Source: Paraburkholderia silvatlantica
Lineage (GTDB): Bacteria; Pseudomonadota; Gammaproteobacteria; Burkholderiales; Burkholderiaceae
Length of the DNA stretch: 64,000 nucleotides
NCBI RefSeq assembly: GCF_003096715.1
Contig: NZ_QEOL01000037.1
Span: forward strand, 1 to 64,000
Direction: 5' to 3'
Made by a program: the position numbers and the translations under genes. The notes under the pieces are model-generated. The model did no database searches, was not told the DNA's origin, and saw only the letters and a program-made list of their open reading frames with translations. Shown here piece after piece: positions 25,801-34,532 of this stretch. Numbering within the stretch: position 1 is the stretch's first letter; each line of letters opens with the position of its first letter.

Positions 25801-26388
25801 TTAGAGGCTGCCCTTCGTCGACGGGATCTTGCCCGCCTGACGTTCGTCCAGTTCGGCGGCCTGGCGCAGCGCGCGGCCGAATGCCTTGAACACGGTTTCC
25901 ATCTGGTGATGCGCGTTGAGGCCGCGCAGATTGTCGATATGCAGCGTCACGCCGGCATGGTTCACAAAGCCGCGGAAGAATTCGATCGACAGGTCGACGT
26001 CGAACGTGCCGATGCGCGCGCGCGTGAACGGCACGTGGAATTCGAGGCCCGGACGGCCCGAGAAGTCGATCACGACGCGCGAGAGCGCTTCGTCGAGCGG
26101 CACGTAGGCGTGGCCGTAGCGGCGAATGCCCTTCTTGTCGCCAATGGCCTGCGCCACCGCCTGGCCGAGCGTGATGCCGACGTCTTCCACCGTATGGTGG
26201 TCGTCGATATGCGTGTCGCCATGCGCCTCGACTTCCAGATCGATCAGACCGTGTCGTGCGATCTGGTCGAGCATGTGATCGAGAAACGGCACGCCGGTCG
26301 CGAGCTTTTGCTCGCCGGTGCCGTCCAGATTCAGTTTCACGCGGATTTGCGTTTCGCTGGTGTTGCGAACGACTTGCGCGACGCGCAT
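25801..26388 (-). CDS. hisB: imidazole glycerol phosphate dehydratase HisB
   Basis: HisB dehydrates imidazole glycerol phosphate in step 6 of histidine synthesis. The 195-residue protein is the monofunctional form, without the N-terminal phosphatase of enterobacterial HisB. The two manganese-binding motifs are HGDTHIDDHHTVEDVGI and GLNAHHQMETVFKA. ATG 26388 has AAGGAAA upstream. It follows hisC with 58 bp between. Confidence 0.96.
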   Translation of the reverse strand: MRVAQVVRNTSETQIRVKLNLDGTGEQKLATGVPFLDHMLDQIARHGLIDLEVEAHGDTHIDDHHTVEDVGITLGQAVAQAIGDKKGIRRYGHAYVPLDEALSRVVIDFSGRPGLEFHVPFTRARIGTFDVDLSIEFFRGFVNHAGVTLHIDNLRGLNAHHQMETVFKAFGRALRQAAELDERQAGKIPSTKGSL

Positions 26389-26446
26389 GGCAATTTCCTT
26401 CAAACAGCCCGTAACAGGAGAGTGGGAGAACGAAGCATTCGGCGTG

Positions 26447-27523
26447 CTACTTGAGCACGAGCTTCAGGGCAGCGAGCAATTGCGCGTTTTCGTCGGGGGT
26501 GCCAACGGTCAGGCGCACGCAGTTCGCAAGCAATGGGTGCATTTTACCCACGTTTTTGATCAGGATCCGGGCGGACAGCAGCGTGTCGAAAACCGCCGCC
26601 GCGTCGGGCACGCGCACGAGCAGGAAATTGCCCGCGCTTTCGAACACCTGGGCGCCCGGCAGCTTCGCCACTTCCGCGGCCAGTGCCGCGCGTTGCGCGC
26701 GCAGCTGCGCGGCCTGCGCATCGAGCACGTCGACATGGTCGAGCAGCAGATCGGCCGCAGCCTGCGTGAGCACGTTCACGTTGTAGGGCGGCCGCACCTT
26801 GTCGAACTCGTTGAGCCACGACGCACGTCCGGCCAGATAGCCGAGGCGGATGCCCGCGAGCCCGAGCTTCGACATCGTGCGCATCACGACCACGTTGTCG
26901 AACTCGCCCGCGCGCGGCATCCAGCTTTGCATCGCGAACGGCTGGTAGGCCTCGTCGATCACCACGAGGCCCTTCGCCTGCGCAGCCGCCGCGATTACGC
27001 GCTCGATGTCGGCGTCGTCGAACAGCGTGCCCGTGGGGTTGTTCGGGTACGCCAGCCAGATCACGGCTGGCGTATGCTCCGCGATGGCCGCAAGCAGCGC
27101 CTCGAGGTCGAGCGTGAAGTCGCGCTTGAGCGGCACGCCGACGAACTCCACCTGCGCGAACTTCGCCGACATCGCGTACATGACGAAGCCCGGCACCGGC
27201 GCGAGCACCTTCGCGCCCGGCTTCGCGCACGCCATGGTGATCATGCTGATGATCTCGTCCGAGCCGTTGCCGAGCAGCACGTCGCAGTCGGCGGGCACGC
27301 GCATCGCGTGCTTGAGCTTCGCGATCAGCGCTTCGGGGCGCGGCGCGGGATAGCGGTTGAGCGCGACCGCCGCAAGGCGTTCGCCCAGTTTTGCGGCCAG
27401 GTCGGCGGGCAGGGCAAACGGGTTCTCCATGGCGTCGAGCTTCACGAAACCGGAAGCGTCGGGCACGGGGTAACTCGTCATCGCGAGCACGTCGCGACGG
27501 ATGATGTCTTGTGGTGTCGTCAT
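26447..27523 (-). CDS. hisC: histidinol-phosphate aminotransferase HisC
   Basis: HisC is the PLP-dependent transaminase of histidine synthesis. The 358-residue class I/II aminotransferase has the PLP lysine in TMSKLGLAGIRLGY, the YPNNPTG substrate motif and the VIDEAY aspartate. The start at 27523 matches the usual MTTPQDIIR-type N-terminus; the ORF stays open 13 codons further. It follows hisD with a 224-bp gap, so a separate promoter is possible. Confidence 0.94.
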   Translation of the reverse strand: MTTPQDIIRRDVLAMTSYPVPDASGFVKLDAMENPFALPADLAAKLGERLAAVALNRYPAPRPEALIAKLKHAMRVPADCDVLLGNGSDEIISMITMACAKPGAKVLAPVPGFVMYAMSAKFAQVEFVGVPLKRDFTLDLEALLAAIAEHTPAVIWLAYPNNPTGTLFDDADIERVIAAAAQAKGLVVIDEAYQPFAMQSWMPRAGEFDNVVVMRTMSKLGLAGIRLGYLAGRASWLNEFDKVRPPYNVNVLTQAAADLLLDHVDVLDAQAAQLRAQRAALAAEVAKLPGAQVFESAGNFLLVRVPDAAAVFDTLLSARILIKNVGKMHPLLANCVRLTVGTPDENAQLLAALKLVLK

Positions 27524-27747
27524 GTCGAAAGGCGGCTCGCGAAAAAGCGGGGCCGCCGGCACGGGCGGCTCGGCGAGGCGGCCGCCCTGGTTATCGTCGT
27601 GATCTCTGCTGCGTGTGGGGCAAACGACAGGTCAAACTGCGAATCCAGCTCCATGCGCCCGCGCACTGACGGAGCCCGCCGCCGCGCAGCGTCTCCATGC
27701 TGCGCGGCGGCTCATGCAACCGGTTTCCGCCAGTTGCCGGGCGCGCC

Positions 27748-29067
27748 TTACCCCTGCTTCATGCGGAATTCGGCACTGCGCGCGTGGGCCTGCAGGCCTT
27801 CGCCGTAGGCCAGCTCGGCAGCGATCTCGCCAAGCGTCTGCGCGCCTTCCGCGCTCACCTCGATGAGGCTCGAGCGCTTGATGAAATCATAGACGCCAAG
27901 CGGCGACGAGAAACGTGCGGTACGAGACGTAGGCAGCACATGATTCGGCCCCGCGCAGTAGTCGCCGAGGCTCTCGCTCGTGTAGCGGCCAAGGAAGATC
28001 GCGCCCGCGTGGCGGATTTCGGCGCCCCACTTCTGCGGCTCCAGCGCCGAAATTTCGAGGTGCTCCGGCGCGATCTCGTTGGCGATGGCGCAGGCCTCGG
28101 CCATGTCGCGCACCTTCACGAGCGCGCCGCGGTTCGTCAGCGACGTGGCGATGACTTCGGCGCGAGGCATGGCGGGCAGGAGTTCGTCGATGGCCTCTTC
28201 CACGCGCTTGATGAAGCCTTCGTCCGGGCACAGCAGGATGGACTGCGCGAGCTCGTCGTGCTCGGCCTGCGAGAACAGGTCCATGGCCACCCAGCGCGGA
28301 TCGGTCGTGCCGTCGCAAATCACGAGGATTTCCGAGGGACCCGCGATCATGTCGATGCCGACCGTGCCGAACACGCGGCGCTTGGCCGAAGCGACATAGG
28401 CGTTGCCCGGTCCGCAGATCTTGTCGACGGCCGGAATCGTATCCGTGCCGTACGCGAGCGCCGCCACGGCCTGCGCACCGCCGATCGTGAACACGCGGTC
28501 GACGCCGCCGAGCAGCGCCGCCGCCAGCACGAGCGGGTTCTTCACGCCGTCGGGCGTGGGCACGACCATGATGATTTCGCGCACGCCCGCCACTCGCGCG
28601 GGAATGGCGTTCATCAGCACGGACGACGGATACGCGGCCTTGCCGCCGGGCACGTAAAGGCCCACGCGATCGAGCGGCGTGACCTTCTGGCCGAGCACCG
28701 TGCCGTCGGCTTCGGTGTATTGCCAGCTATGCGAGCCGCACTCGATGCGCTGCTTCTCGTGGTAGCCGCGCACGCGCGCGGCCGCCGCTTCGAGCGCCGC
28801 GCGCTGCTTGGGCTCGAGGCTCTCCAGCGCCGCTTCGAGTTCGCCGAATGGCAGTTCGAGCGCCGCGACGCTCGCCGCACCCAGGCGGTCGAAGCGGTTC
28901 GTGTAGTCGAGCACGGCAGCGTCGCCGCGCGCCTTCACGTCGGCCAGAATCTGCGCGACGGAGCGCTCGATGGCCTCGTCCTCGCTCGCCTCGAAGGCGA
29001 GCACCGCATGCAGCGCCCGCTTGAAGCCTTCGGCACTGGAATCGAGTTTGCGCATCGTGATAGCCAT
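27748..29067 (-). CDS. hisD: histidinol dehydrogenase HisD
   Basis: HisD oxidises histidinol to histidine in two NAD-dependent steps. The 439-residue zinc enzyme shows YVPGGKAAYPSSVLM, the metal/catalytic region AEHDELAQSIL, and the C-terminal TSRTARFSSPLGVYDF with its basic active-site residues. I chose ATG 29067 (MAITMRKLD) over 29079, on ribosome binding site spacing. It lies about 98 bp downstream of hisG. Confidence 0.95.
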   Translation of the reverse strand: MAITMRKLDSSAEGFKRALHAVLAFEASEDEAIERSVAQILADVKARGDAAVLDYTNRFDRLGAASVAALELPFGELEAALESLEPKQRAALEAAAARVRGYHEKQRIECGSHSWQYTEADGTVLGQKVTPLDRVGLYVPGGKAAYPSSVLMNAIPARVAGVREIIMVVPTPDGVKNPLVLAAALLGGVDRVFTIGGAQAVAALAYGTDTIPAVDKICGPGNAYVASAKRRVFGTVGIDMIAGPSEILVICDGTTDPRWVAMDLFSQAEHDELAQSILLCPDEGFIKRVEEAIDELLPAMPRAEVIATSLTNRGALVKVRDMAEACAIANEIAPEHLEISALEPQKWGAEIRHAGAIFLGRYTSESLGDYCAGPNHVLPTSRTARFSSPLGVYDFIKRSSLIEVSAEGAQTLGEIAAELAYGEGLQAHARSAEFRMKQG

Positions 29068-29164
29068 GCTGGTATCCATCCGTTACGTTGTGCGCGCCGC
29101 GCCTTTTGAGATGCGTGGCGCGCGAGGCGGCGCGTCATTGCGCCTGCCCTCTGCTCCTGCTCAG

Positions 29165-29863
29165 TCAGCTCGCCTGCGTGCCGCGGGACGCGCGTTCGAA
29201 CGCGTCGATGATGGGCCGCAGCGCGGCGCGCTTGAGCTTGAGCGCCGCCTGATTCACGACGAGGCGCGACGAGATCTCCATGATCTCTTCCACCTCGACC
29301 AGATTGTTCGCGCGCAGCGTGCCGCCCGTGCTGACGAGGTCGACAATCGCGTCGGCAAGGCCGACGAGCGGCGCGAGCTCCATCGAGCCGTACAGCTTGA
29401 TGAGGTCGACGTGCACGCCCTTGGCCGCGAAGTGCTGGCGCGCGGCTTCCGTGTACTTGGTCGCCACGCGCAGGCGCGCACCCTGGCGCACCGCATTCGC
29501 GTAATCGAAGCCGCCCTTCACGGCCACCGAGAGACGGCAGCGCGCGATGTCGAGATCGACCGGCTGATAGAGGCCGCCGCCGCCGTGCTCGTTGAGCACG
29601 TCCTTGCCCGCCACGCCGAAATCGGCCGCGCCGTACTCCACGTAGGTCGGCACGTCGGTCGCGCGCACGATGATCACGCGCAGGTTCGGGTCGGTGGTCG
29701 GCAGGATCAGCTTGCGCGAGGTTTCCGGGTCTTCGGTCACATGCACGCCGGCCGCGGCGAGCAGCGGCATCGTCTCCTCGAAGATGCGGCCCTTCGAGAG
29801 CGCAAGCGTGAGCGGCGCGCTGGCCGCGGCCGCCGGCGTGGGCCTGGACTCGACGGTGCTCAT
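29165..29863 (-). CDS. hisG: ATP phosphoribosyltransferase HisG, short form
   Basis: HisG catalyses the first, committed step of histidine synthesis from ATP and PRPP. The 232-residue protein is the short form: it has the catalytic domains (LTLALSKGRIFEE, GAADFGVAGKDVL, DLVSTGGTLRANNL) but lacks the C-terminal regulatory domain. Short HisG needs the HisZ regulatory subunit for activity; hisZ is not in this window. Its ATG overlaps the murA stop (ATGA), so it is translationally coupled to murA. Confidence 0.95.
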   Translation of the reverse strand: MSTVESRPTPAAAASAPLTLALSKGRIFEETMPLLAAAGVHVTEDPETSRKLILPTTDPNLRVIIVRATDVPTYVEYGAADFGVAGKDVLNEHGGGGLYQPVDLDIARCRLSVAVKGGFDYANAVRQGARLRVATKYTEAARQHFAAKGVHVDLIKLYGSMELAPLVGLADAIVDLVSTGGTLRANNLVEVEEIMEISSRLVVNQAALKLKRAALRPIIDAFERASRGTQAS

Positions 29864-31122
29864 TGCGCGCTCCCCTTGATCCGCTTCACGTTCGCGCCGA
29901 TCTTCGTGAGCTTCTCTTCCATGCGGTCGTAGCCGCGGTCGAGGTGATAGATGCGGTCGATCAGGGTTTCGCCGTCGGCGCACAGGCCCGCGATCACGAG
30001 GCTCGCCGAGGCGCGCAGGTCCGTTGCCATCACCTTCGCGCCAGAGAGCTTCTCGACGCCGGCGACGAGCGCCGTCTTGCCGTCGATCGTGATGTGGGCG
30101 CCCAGGCGATTGAGTTCCTGCACGTGCATGAAGCGGTTTTCGAAGATGGTTTCGACCACCTGCGAAGTGCCGTCCGCGATCGCGTTGAGCGCCATGAACT
30201 GCGCCTGCATGTCGGTCGGGAACGCGGGGTATTCGGAGGTGCGCACGTTCACGGCGCGCGCGCGCTCGTGCATGCGCACGCGCATCCAGTCGTCGCCCTC
30301 TTCGATCGTCACGCCCGCTTCGCGCAGCTTGTCGGTGACGGCATCGAGAATATGCGGACGCACGTGACGCAGCGTGACGTCGCCGCCCGCGGCTGCAACC
30401 GCGCACAGGAACGTGCCCGCTTCGATCCGGTCCGGAATGACGGTGTGGTGCGCGCCGTGGAGCTTGTCCACGCCCTGAATGACGAGGCGGTCCGTGCCGA
30501 TGCCTTCGATCTGCGCGCCCATCGCCACGAGCAGGTGCGCGAGGTCGCCCACTTCGGGCTCGCGCGCGGCGTTCTCGATCACCGTTTCCCCATCGGCCAG
30601 CACGGCGGCCATCAGCAGGTTCTCCGTGCCGGTGACCGTGATCATGTCGGTGACGATGCGCGCGCCCTTCAGGCGCTTCGCGCGCGCCTCGATGAAGCCG
30701 TGCTCGATGTTGATCTCGGCGCCCATCGCCTGCAGACCCTTGATGTGCTGATCCACGGGGCGCGCGCCGATCGCGCAGCCGCCCGGCAGCGACACCTTCG
30801 CCTCGCCGAAGCGCGCGACGAGCGGCCCGAGCACGAGGATCGACGCGCGCATGGTCTTCACGAGCTCATACGGCGCGACGAGGTTGTTCACCTTCGAGGC
30901 GTCGAGCTGCACGCGCGCGCCGTGCTGTTCGGTGCGCACGCCCATCTGGCCAAGCAGCTTGAGCGTGGTGCGCACGTCCTGGAGGTCGGGCACGTTGTCG
31001 AGATGAACGGGTTCCGCGCTCAGAAGGCCTGCGCAGAGAATGGGCAGCGCCGCATTCTTTGCACCGGAAACAGCCACTTCCCCTGCGAGCTTCTGCCCGC
31101 CGACGATGACGAGTTTATCCAT
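29860..31122 (-). CDS. murA: UDP-N-acetylglucosamine 1-carboxyvinyltransferase MurA
   Basis: MurA attaches enolpyruvate to UDP-GlcNAc, the first committed step of peptidoglycan synthesis, and is the fosfomycin target. The 420-residue protein has the nucleophile Cys at residue 116 in LPGGCAIGARPVD, and Asp in the SEYPAFPTDMQAQ loop. The start at 31122 gives the standard length; an in-frame GTG at 31218 would add 32 unconserved residues. It overlaps hisG, and lies 108 bp after the BolA-like gene. Confidence 0.96.
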   Translation of the reverse strand: MDKLVIVGGQKLAGEVAVSGAKNAALPILCAGLLSAEPVHLDNVPDLQDVRTTLKLLGQMGVRTEQHGARVQLDASKVNNLVAPYELVKTMRASILVLGPLVARFGEAKVSLPGGCAIGARPVDQHIKGLQAMGAEINIEHGFIEARAKRLKGARIVTDMITVTGTENLLMAAVLADGETVIENAAREPEVGDLAHLLVAMGAQIEGIGTDRLVIQGVDKLHGAHHTVIPDRIEAGTFLCAVAAAGGDVTLRHVRPHILDAVTDKLREAGVTIEEGDDWMRVRMHERARAVNVRTSEYPAFPTDMQAQFMALNAIADGTSQVVETIFENRFMHVQELNRLGAHITIDGKTALVAGVEKLSGAKVMATDLRASASLVIAGLCADGETLIDRIYHLDRGYDRMEEKLTKIGANVKRIKGSAQ

Positions 31123-31230
31123 GCCTGAGGTTTCCTGATCGGTGCGGCCGGCTTGCGGGGTCGCTTGATGTTGAGCTGCGCCGCTCGCGGCGGCGTCTTT
31201 GTCCTGGGTGATTCGCACTGAGATTCCAGA

Positions 31231-31470
31231 TTATGCGTTCTGCCATTCGGCGGGCGTGAGCGTCTTCATGCTGAGCGCGTGGATTTCCTCGCGCATGCGG
31301 TCGCCGAGCGCCGCGTAGACGAGCTGATGGCGCTGGATCAAGCGCTTGCCGTCGAATGCTGAGGAGACGATCGTCGCGAAAAAGTGCTGGCCGTCGCCTT
31401 CGACTTCGAGGTGCTCGCACGCGAGCCCTGCCGAGATGTACTGCTTGATCTGTTCCGGAGTCGGCAACAT
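31231..31470 (-). CDS. BolA-family protein (IbaG-like)
   Basis: The 79-residue BolA-fold protein has the conserved FxGKRLIQRHQLVYAALGDRM segment and an N-terminal helix (PEQIKQYISAGL). Small BolA/IbaG proteins partner monothiol glutaredoxins in iron-sulfur cluster handling; IbaG often lies beside murA and the mla genes, as here. The start at 31470 has AGGAG nine bases upstream. The neighbour order yadH-bolA-murA supports the IbaG assignment. Confidence 0.88.
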   Translation of the reverse strand: MLPTPEQIKQYISAGLACEHLEVEGDGQHFFATIVSSAFDGKRLIQRHQLVYAALGDRMREEIHALSMKTLTPAEWQNA

Positions 31471-31497
31471 GAGTATGGCTCCTGCCTGATAGTGCAC

Positions 31498-32253
31498 TTA
31501 GTGACGCAGCTTGTACCCGCTCGCGAGCAAACGCATGGCGAGCGTGGCGAGCGCCACGAAAAACACGAAAACGATCGACAGGCTCACGAGCGGGTTGATG
31601 TCGGACAGGCCGAAGAACCCGAAGCGGAAGCCATCGATCATGTAGAAGAACGGATTGAGCCGCGACACTTCGCGCCACAGGGGCGGCAGCGTGTGCGTCG
31701 AATAGAACACGCCCGAAAGGAACGTGAGCGGCATGATGAGAAAGTTCTGAAACGCCGCGAGCTGGTCGAACTTCTCCGCCCAGATCCCGGCGATCAGGCC
31801 GAGCGTGCCGAGGATCGCCGAGCCGAGCACCGCAAAAGCGAGGATATAGAACGGCGCGGCAAAGCTCATCGGAATGAACCAGATCGTCACGACGAACACG
31901 CCCGCGCCGACGGCGAGGCCGCGCACGATCGAAGCGAGCACGTAGGCTCCGAACATCTCCCACGCAGCGAGCGGCGGCAAGAGCACGAATACGAGATTGC
32001 CCGTGATCTTCGACTGGATCAACGACGACGAGCTGTTCGCAAAGGCATTCTGCAGCACGCTCATCATCACGAGGCCGGGAATCAGGAAGCTCGTGTACTC
32101 CACACCCGGATACACCTCGACGTGGCCGCGCAGCGCGTGACCGAAGATCGTGAGATAGAGCAGCGCGGTAATGACGGGCGCGAGTACGGTCTGGAAAGCG
32201 ACCTTCCAGAAACGCAGCACTTCCTTGTAGAACAGCGTACGGAAACCGCTCAT
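31498..32253 (-). CDS. ABC exporter permease (YadH-like, ABC-2 family)
   Basis: The 251-residue inner-membrane protein has six hydrophobic helices of the ABC-2 type. The signature loop NPFFYMIDGFRFGFFG precedes the last helix. It pairs with the ATPase at 32250-33176, whose stop overlaps this start. The pair matches E. coli YadGH, an exporter of unknown substrate; drug, lipid or polysaccharide export are all possible for the family. It lies upstream of the BolA-like gene and murA. Confidence 0.88.
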   Translation of the reverse strand: MSGFRTLFYKEVLRFWKVAFQTVLAPVITALLYLTIFGHALRGHVEVYPGVEYTSFLIPGLVMMSVLQNAFANSSSSLIQSKITGNLVFVLLPPLAAWEMFGAYVLASIVRGLAVGAGVFVVTIWFIPMSFAAPFYILAFAVLGSAILGTLGLIAGIWAEKFDQLAAFQNFLIMPLTFLSGVFYSTHTLPPLWREVSRLNPFFYMIDGFRFGFFGLSDINPLVSLSIVFVFFVALATLAMRLLASGYKLRH

Positions 32254-33176
32254 GCGAGACCCTCGACCACTTCAGGACCGTTCATCACCTGCACGAAGAC
32301 ATCCTCCAGATCGGCCTTGCGCACTTCCACTTCCTCGAGCTTGCAGCCGTTCGCACGGCACTTCGCGAGAATGCGCTCCACGTCGTCGTAGCTCGCGAGG
32401 CGCAGCAGATGCTGATGTACGCTGGCATTGGACGGATCGACTTCGAGCGCGCGCAGCTCGCCCGGCAACACGCCTTCCGAGAAGCGCAGGAACAGTTGCG
32501 TGCCGGCGAAGCGCTGCAGCAGCGCACTCGTGCGCTCGAGCGCGACCATCTCGCCGCGCCGGAGCATGGCGATGCGGTCGCACAATTGCTCGGCTTCTTC
32601 GAGATAGTGCGTGGTGAGCACGATGGTGTGCCCTTCGCGGTTCAGGCGCGCGATGAACTTCCAGAGCGTCTGGCGCAGTTCCACGTCCACGCCGGCGGTG
32701 GGTTCGTCGAGCACGATCACGGGCGGCCGGTGCACGAGCGCTTGCGCCACGAGCACGCGGCGCTTCATGCCGCCCGACAGCGCGCGCATGTTCACGTCGG
32801 CCTTCTCGGTGAGATCGAGATTGGCCATGACTTCATCGATCCACGCGTCGTTATTGCGCAGACCGAAGTAGCCGGACTGGATGCGCAGCGTCTCGCGCAC
32901 GGTGAAGAACGGATCGAACACCAGTTCCTGCGGCACGACGCCGAGGTTGCGGCGCGCGTTGCGGTAGTCGGCGACCACATCGTGGCCGCGCACGGCAATC
33001 GAGCCCTCGTCCGCGCGCGCGAGGCCGGCAAGAATGCTGATGAGCGTCGTCTTGCCCGCCCCGTTCGGGCCGAGCAGCCCGAAGAACTCGCCGTCTTCGA
33101 CCGTGAAGCTGACGCCCTTGAGCGCCTGAACCGACTTGTAGCGCTTCTTGACGTTACGGATTTCTATGGCTGGCAT
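32250..33176 (-). CDS. ABC exporter ATPase (YadG-like)
   Basis: The 308-residue ATPase has Walker A GPNGAGKTT (near 35), signature ALSGGMKRRVLVAQAL, Walker B VIVLDEPTAGVD and the H-loop TTHYLEEAE. A C-terminal regulatory extension (about 230-308) follows, as in YadG/CcmA-type ATPases. It would energise the overlapping YadH-like permease. A perfect -10 box TATAAT lies upstream at 33345-33350, so the pair may have its own promoter in addition to read-through from mla. Confidence 0.9.
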   Translation of the reverse strand: MPAIEIRNVKKRYKSVQALKGVSFTVEDGEFFGLLGPNGAGKTTLISILAGLARADEGSIAVRGHDVVADYRNARRNLGVVPQELVFDPFFTVRETLRIQSGYFGLRNNDAWIDEVMANLDLTEKADVNMRALSGGMKRRVLVAQALVHRPPVIVLDEPTAGVDVELRQTLWKFIARLNREGHTIVLTTHYLEEAEQLCDRIAMLRRGEMVALERTSALLQRFAGTQLFLRFSEGVLPGELRALEVDPSNASVHQHLLRLASYDDVERILAKCRANGCKLEEVEVRKADLEDVFVQVMNGPEVVEGLA

Positions 33177-33344
33177 GACTAATACGCCGCCCGTTTGCGA
33201 ACGGCGCGGCTCAAGAGTGCATCAATGCTGCGGGGAAGACCGGAATTGGGGACGGCTTGCGAGGCCGGCTTTGCTGTCTCAGTGCACGCTTTTCATCTAG
33301 CAAGCGATGCTTTTTGCGCCGAGGCAGCGCCCAAAAAACGGTTG

Positions 33345-33350
33345 ATTATA
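33345..33350 (-). promoter_or_regulatory. -10 box upstream of the YadGH-like genes
   Basis: On the minus strand the sequence reads TATAAT, a perfect -10 element, in the 278-bp gap between mlaB and the ATPase. The -35 region 17 bp away does not match the consensus, so this is a candidate only. Confidence 0.35.
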
Positions 33351-33454
33351 GGCCAAGTCGGAGAGCGCGGCCTGGCCTTGGAGGAGGAACGGCGTCGGCC
33401 CGGCTGTGCGGCGTTGTGCCGCTCGAACGCAATCGTCCGGCCAGGCGACGCGGG

Positions 33455-33727
33455 TCAATGTCGCTCGTTGAGAAGCGAATCGACGCCGTAGGCGCGCGCG
33501 AGAGAGGCGAGCGCGGGGGGCAAATTGAGCACGGCGAGGGAGGCGCCGCGCTCACGCGCGGCACGCTGCCAGGCGATCAGCACGGCGAGCGCCGACGAAT
33601 CGAACTGGGTGAGCGCGGCGCAGTCCACGGCGGTGGCGCCCGCCGAGATCTGCGCGAACCCGGCCGAGAGCGCGGCCTTTGCACTCTCGTGGGTCAGGTT
33701 GGCGCCGGTGGCGAAACGTTCGCTCAC
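33455..33727 (-). CDS. mlaB: MlaB, STAS-domain subunit of the Mla transporter
   Basis: The 90-residue STAS-domain protein binds the MlaF ATPase and stabilises the MlaFEDB complex. The conserved DSSALAVLIAWQR helix and the Thr in ALTQFDSS match the regulatory site. It overlaps mlaC (stop 33724). It is the last gene of the mla operon. Confidence 0.9.
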   Translation of the reverse strand: MSERFATGANLTHESAKAALSAGFAQISAGATAVDCAALTQFDSSALAVLIAWQRAARERGASLAVLNLPPALASLARAYGVDSLLNERH

Positions 33728-34356
33728 GAGGTCGCCTTGCCCGATGCGAGTTGCTGGTTACGCTGCGTGAGGAACTGGATCAGGCCGTCCACGCCGCCTT
33801 GCTGGATCTTTTCCTGGAACTGCTGCTGGTACGCCTGGATGAGCCACGCGCCGAGCACGTTGATGTCATACACGCGCCAGCCTTGTGGCGTCTTGTAGAG
33901 GCGATAGTCGAGCTCGATCGGCTGGCCGCCGTTCATGACTGTCGAACGGACCACGACGTCGGTGTCGTCCGGGTTCGCGCGGAACGGCTTGTACTGGATC
34001 TGCTGGTCGCGCACCTGGGCGAGCGCGCCCGAGTACGTGCGGATGAGCAGCGTCTTGAACTGCTCGATGACCTGTTGCTGCTGCTCCGGCGTGGCCGTGC
34101 GCCAGTTGCGTCCCATCGCGAGCTGCGTGGTGCGGCGGAAGTCGGTGTACGGCAGGATCTTTTCGTTCACGAGCTGCGTGATCTTGCTGATGTCGCCGGA
34201 CTGGATGGACTTGTCACCCTTGATCTGGCTCATGACCTGCTGCGTGACCGTCTGGACCATCGCGTCGGGATTGCTGGTGTCTACCGTCTGGGCGAACGCA
34301 CTGCCGGCAAACGAAAGAAACATGGCGAAAAACGGGTACAGAAGGAATTTTTTCAT
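33724..34356 (-). CDS. mlaC: MlaC, periplasmic phospholipid carrier
   Basis: The 210-residue protein shuttles phospholipids between MlaA in the outer membrane and MlaFEDB in the inner membrane. It has a signal peptide (cleavage near AFA-QT), and the Tol_Tol_Ttg2 fold blocks LPYTDFRRTTQLAMG, GQPIELDYRLYKT and WRVYDINVLGAWLIQAYQQQF. It follows mlaA after 176 bp that contain a hairpin (34496-34525), and overlaps mlaB. Confidence 0.94.
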   Translation of the reverse strand: MKKFLLYPFFAMFLSFAGSAFAQTVDTSNPDAMVQTVTQQVMSQIKGDKSIQSGDISKITQLVNEKILPYTDFRRTTQLAMGRNWRTATPEQQQQVIEQFKTLLIRTYSGALAQVRDQQIQYKPFRANPDDTDVVVRSTVMNGGQPIELDYRLYKTPQGWRVYDINVLGAWLIQAYQQQFQEKIQQGGVDGLIQFLTQRNQQLASGKATS

Positions 34357-34495
34357 ATCGAGTCCTGCTAGTTGGGGGACATCGCCCCGTTAGAGCCAAC
34401 GATATCACGCAAGATCTATCTCGCTGTGTCGAAAACTGCCAGCAAAGTGCGACAAGCGTTTCTGCTTGTTACTCACCCATATATGTCAGACGAAA

Positions 34496-34525
34496 GCTCC
34501 GGCGAGGCTTTCACCACGCCGGAGC
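34496..34525 (-). terminator. hairpin between mlaA and mlaC (partial terminator or mRNA stabiliser)
   Basis: Nine-bp arms (GCTCCGGCG, 34496-34504, with 34517-34525) enclose a 12-nt loop eight bases past the mlaA stop. The following minus-strand bases CTTTCG are only weakly T-rich, so full termination is doubtful; differential expression of mlaA versus mlaCB is possible. Confidence 0.5.
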
Positions 34526-34532
34526 GCGACGC

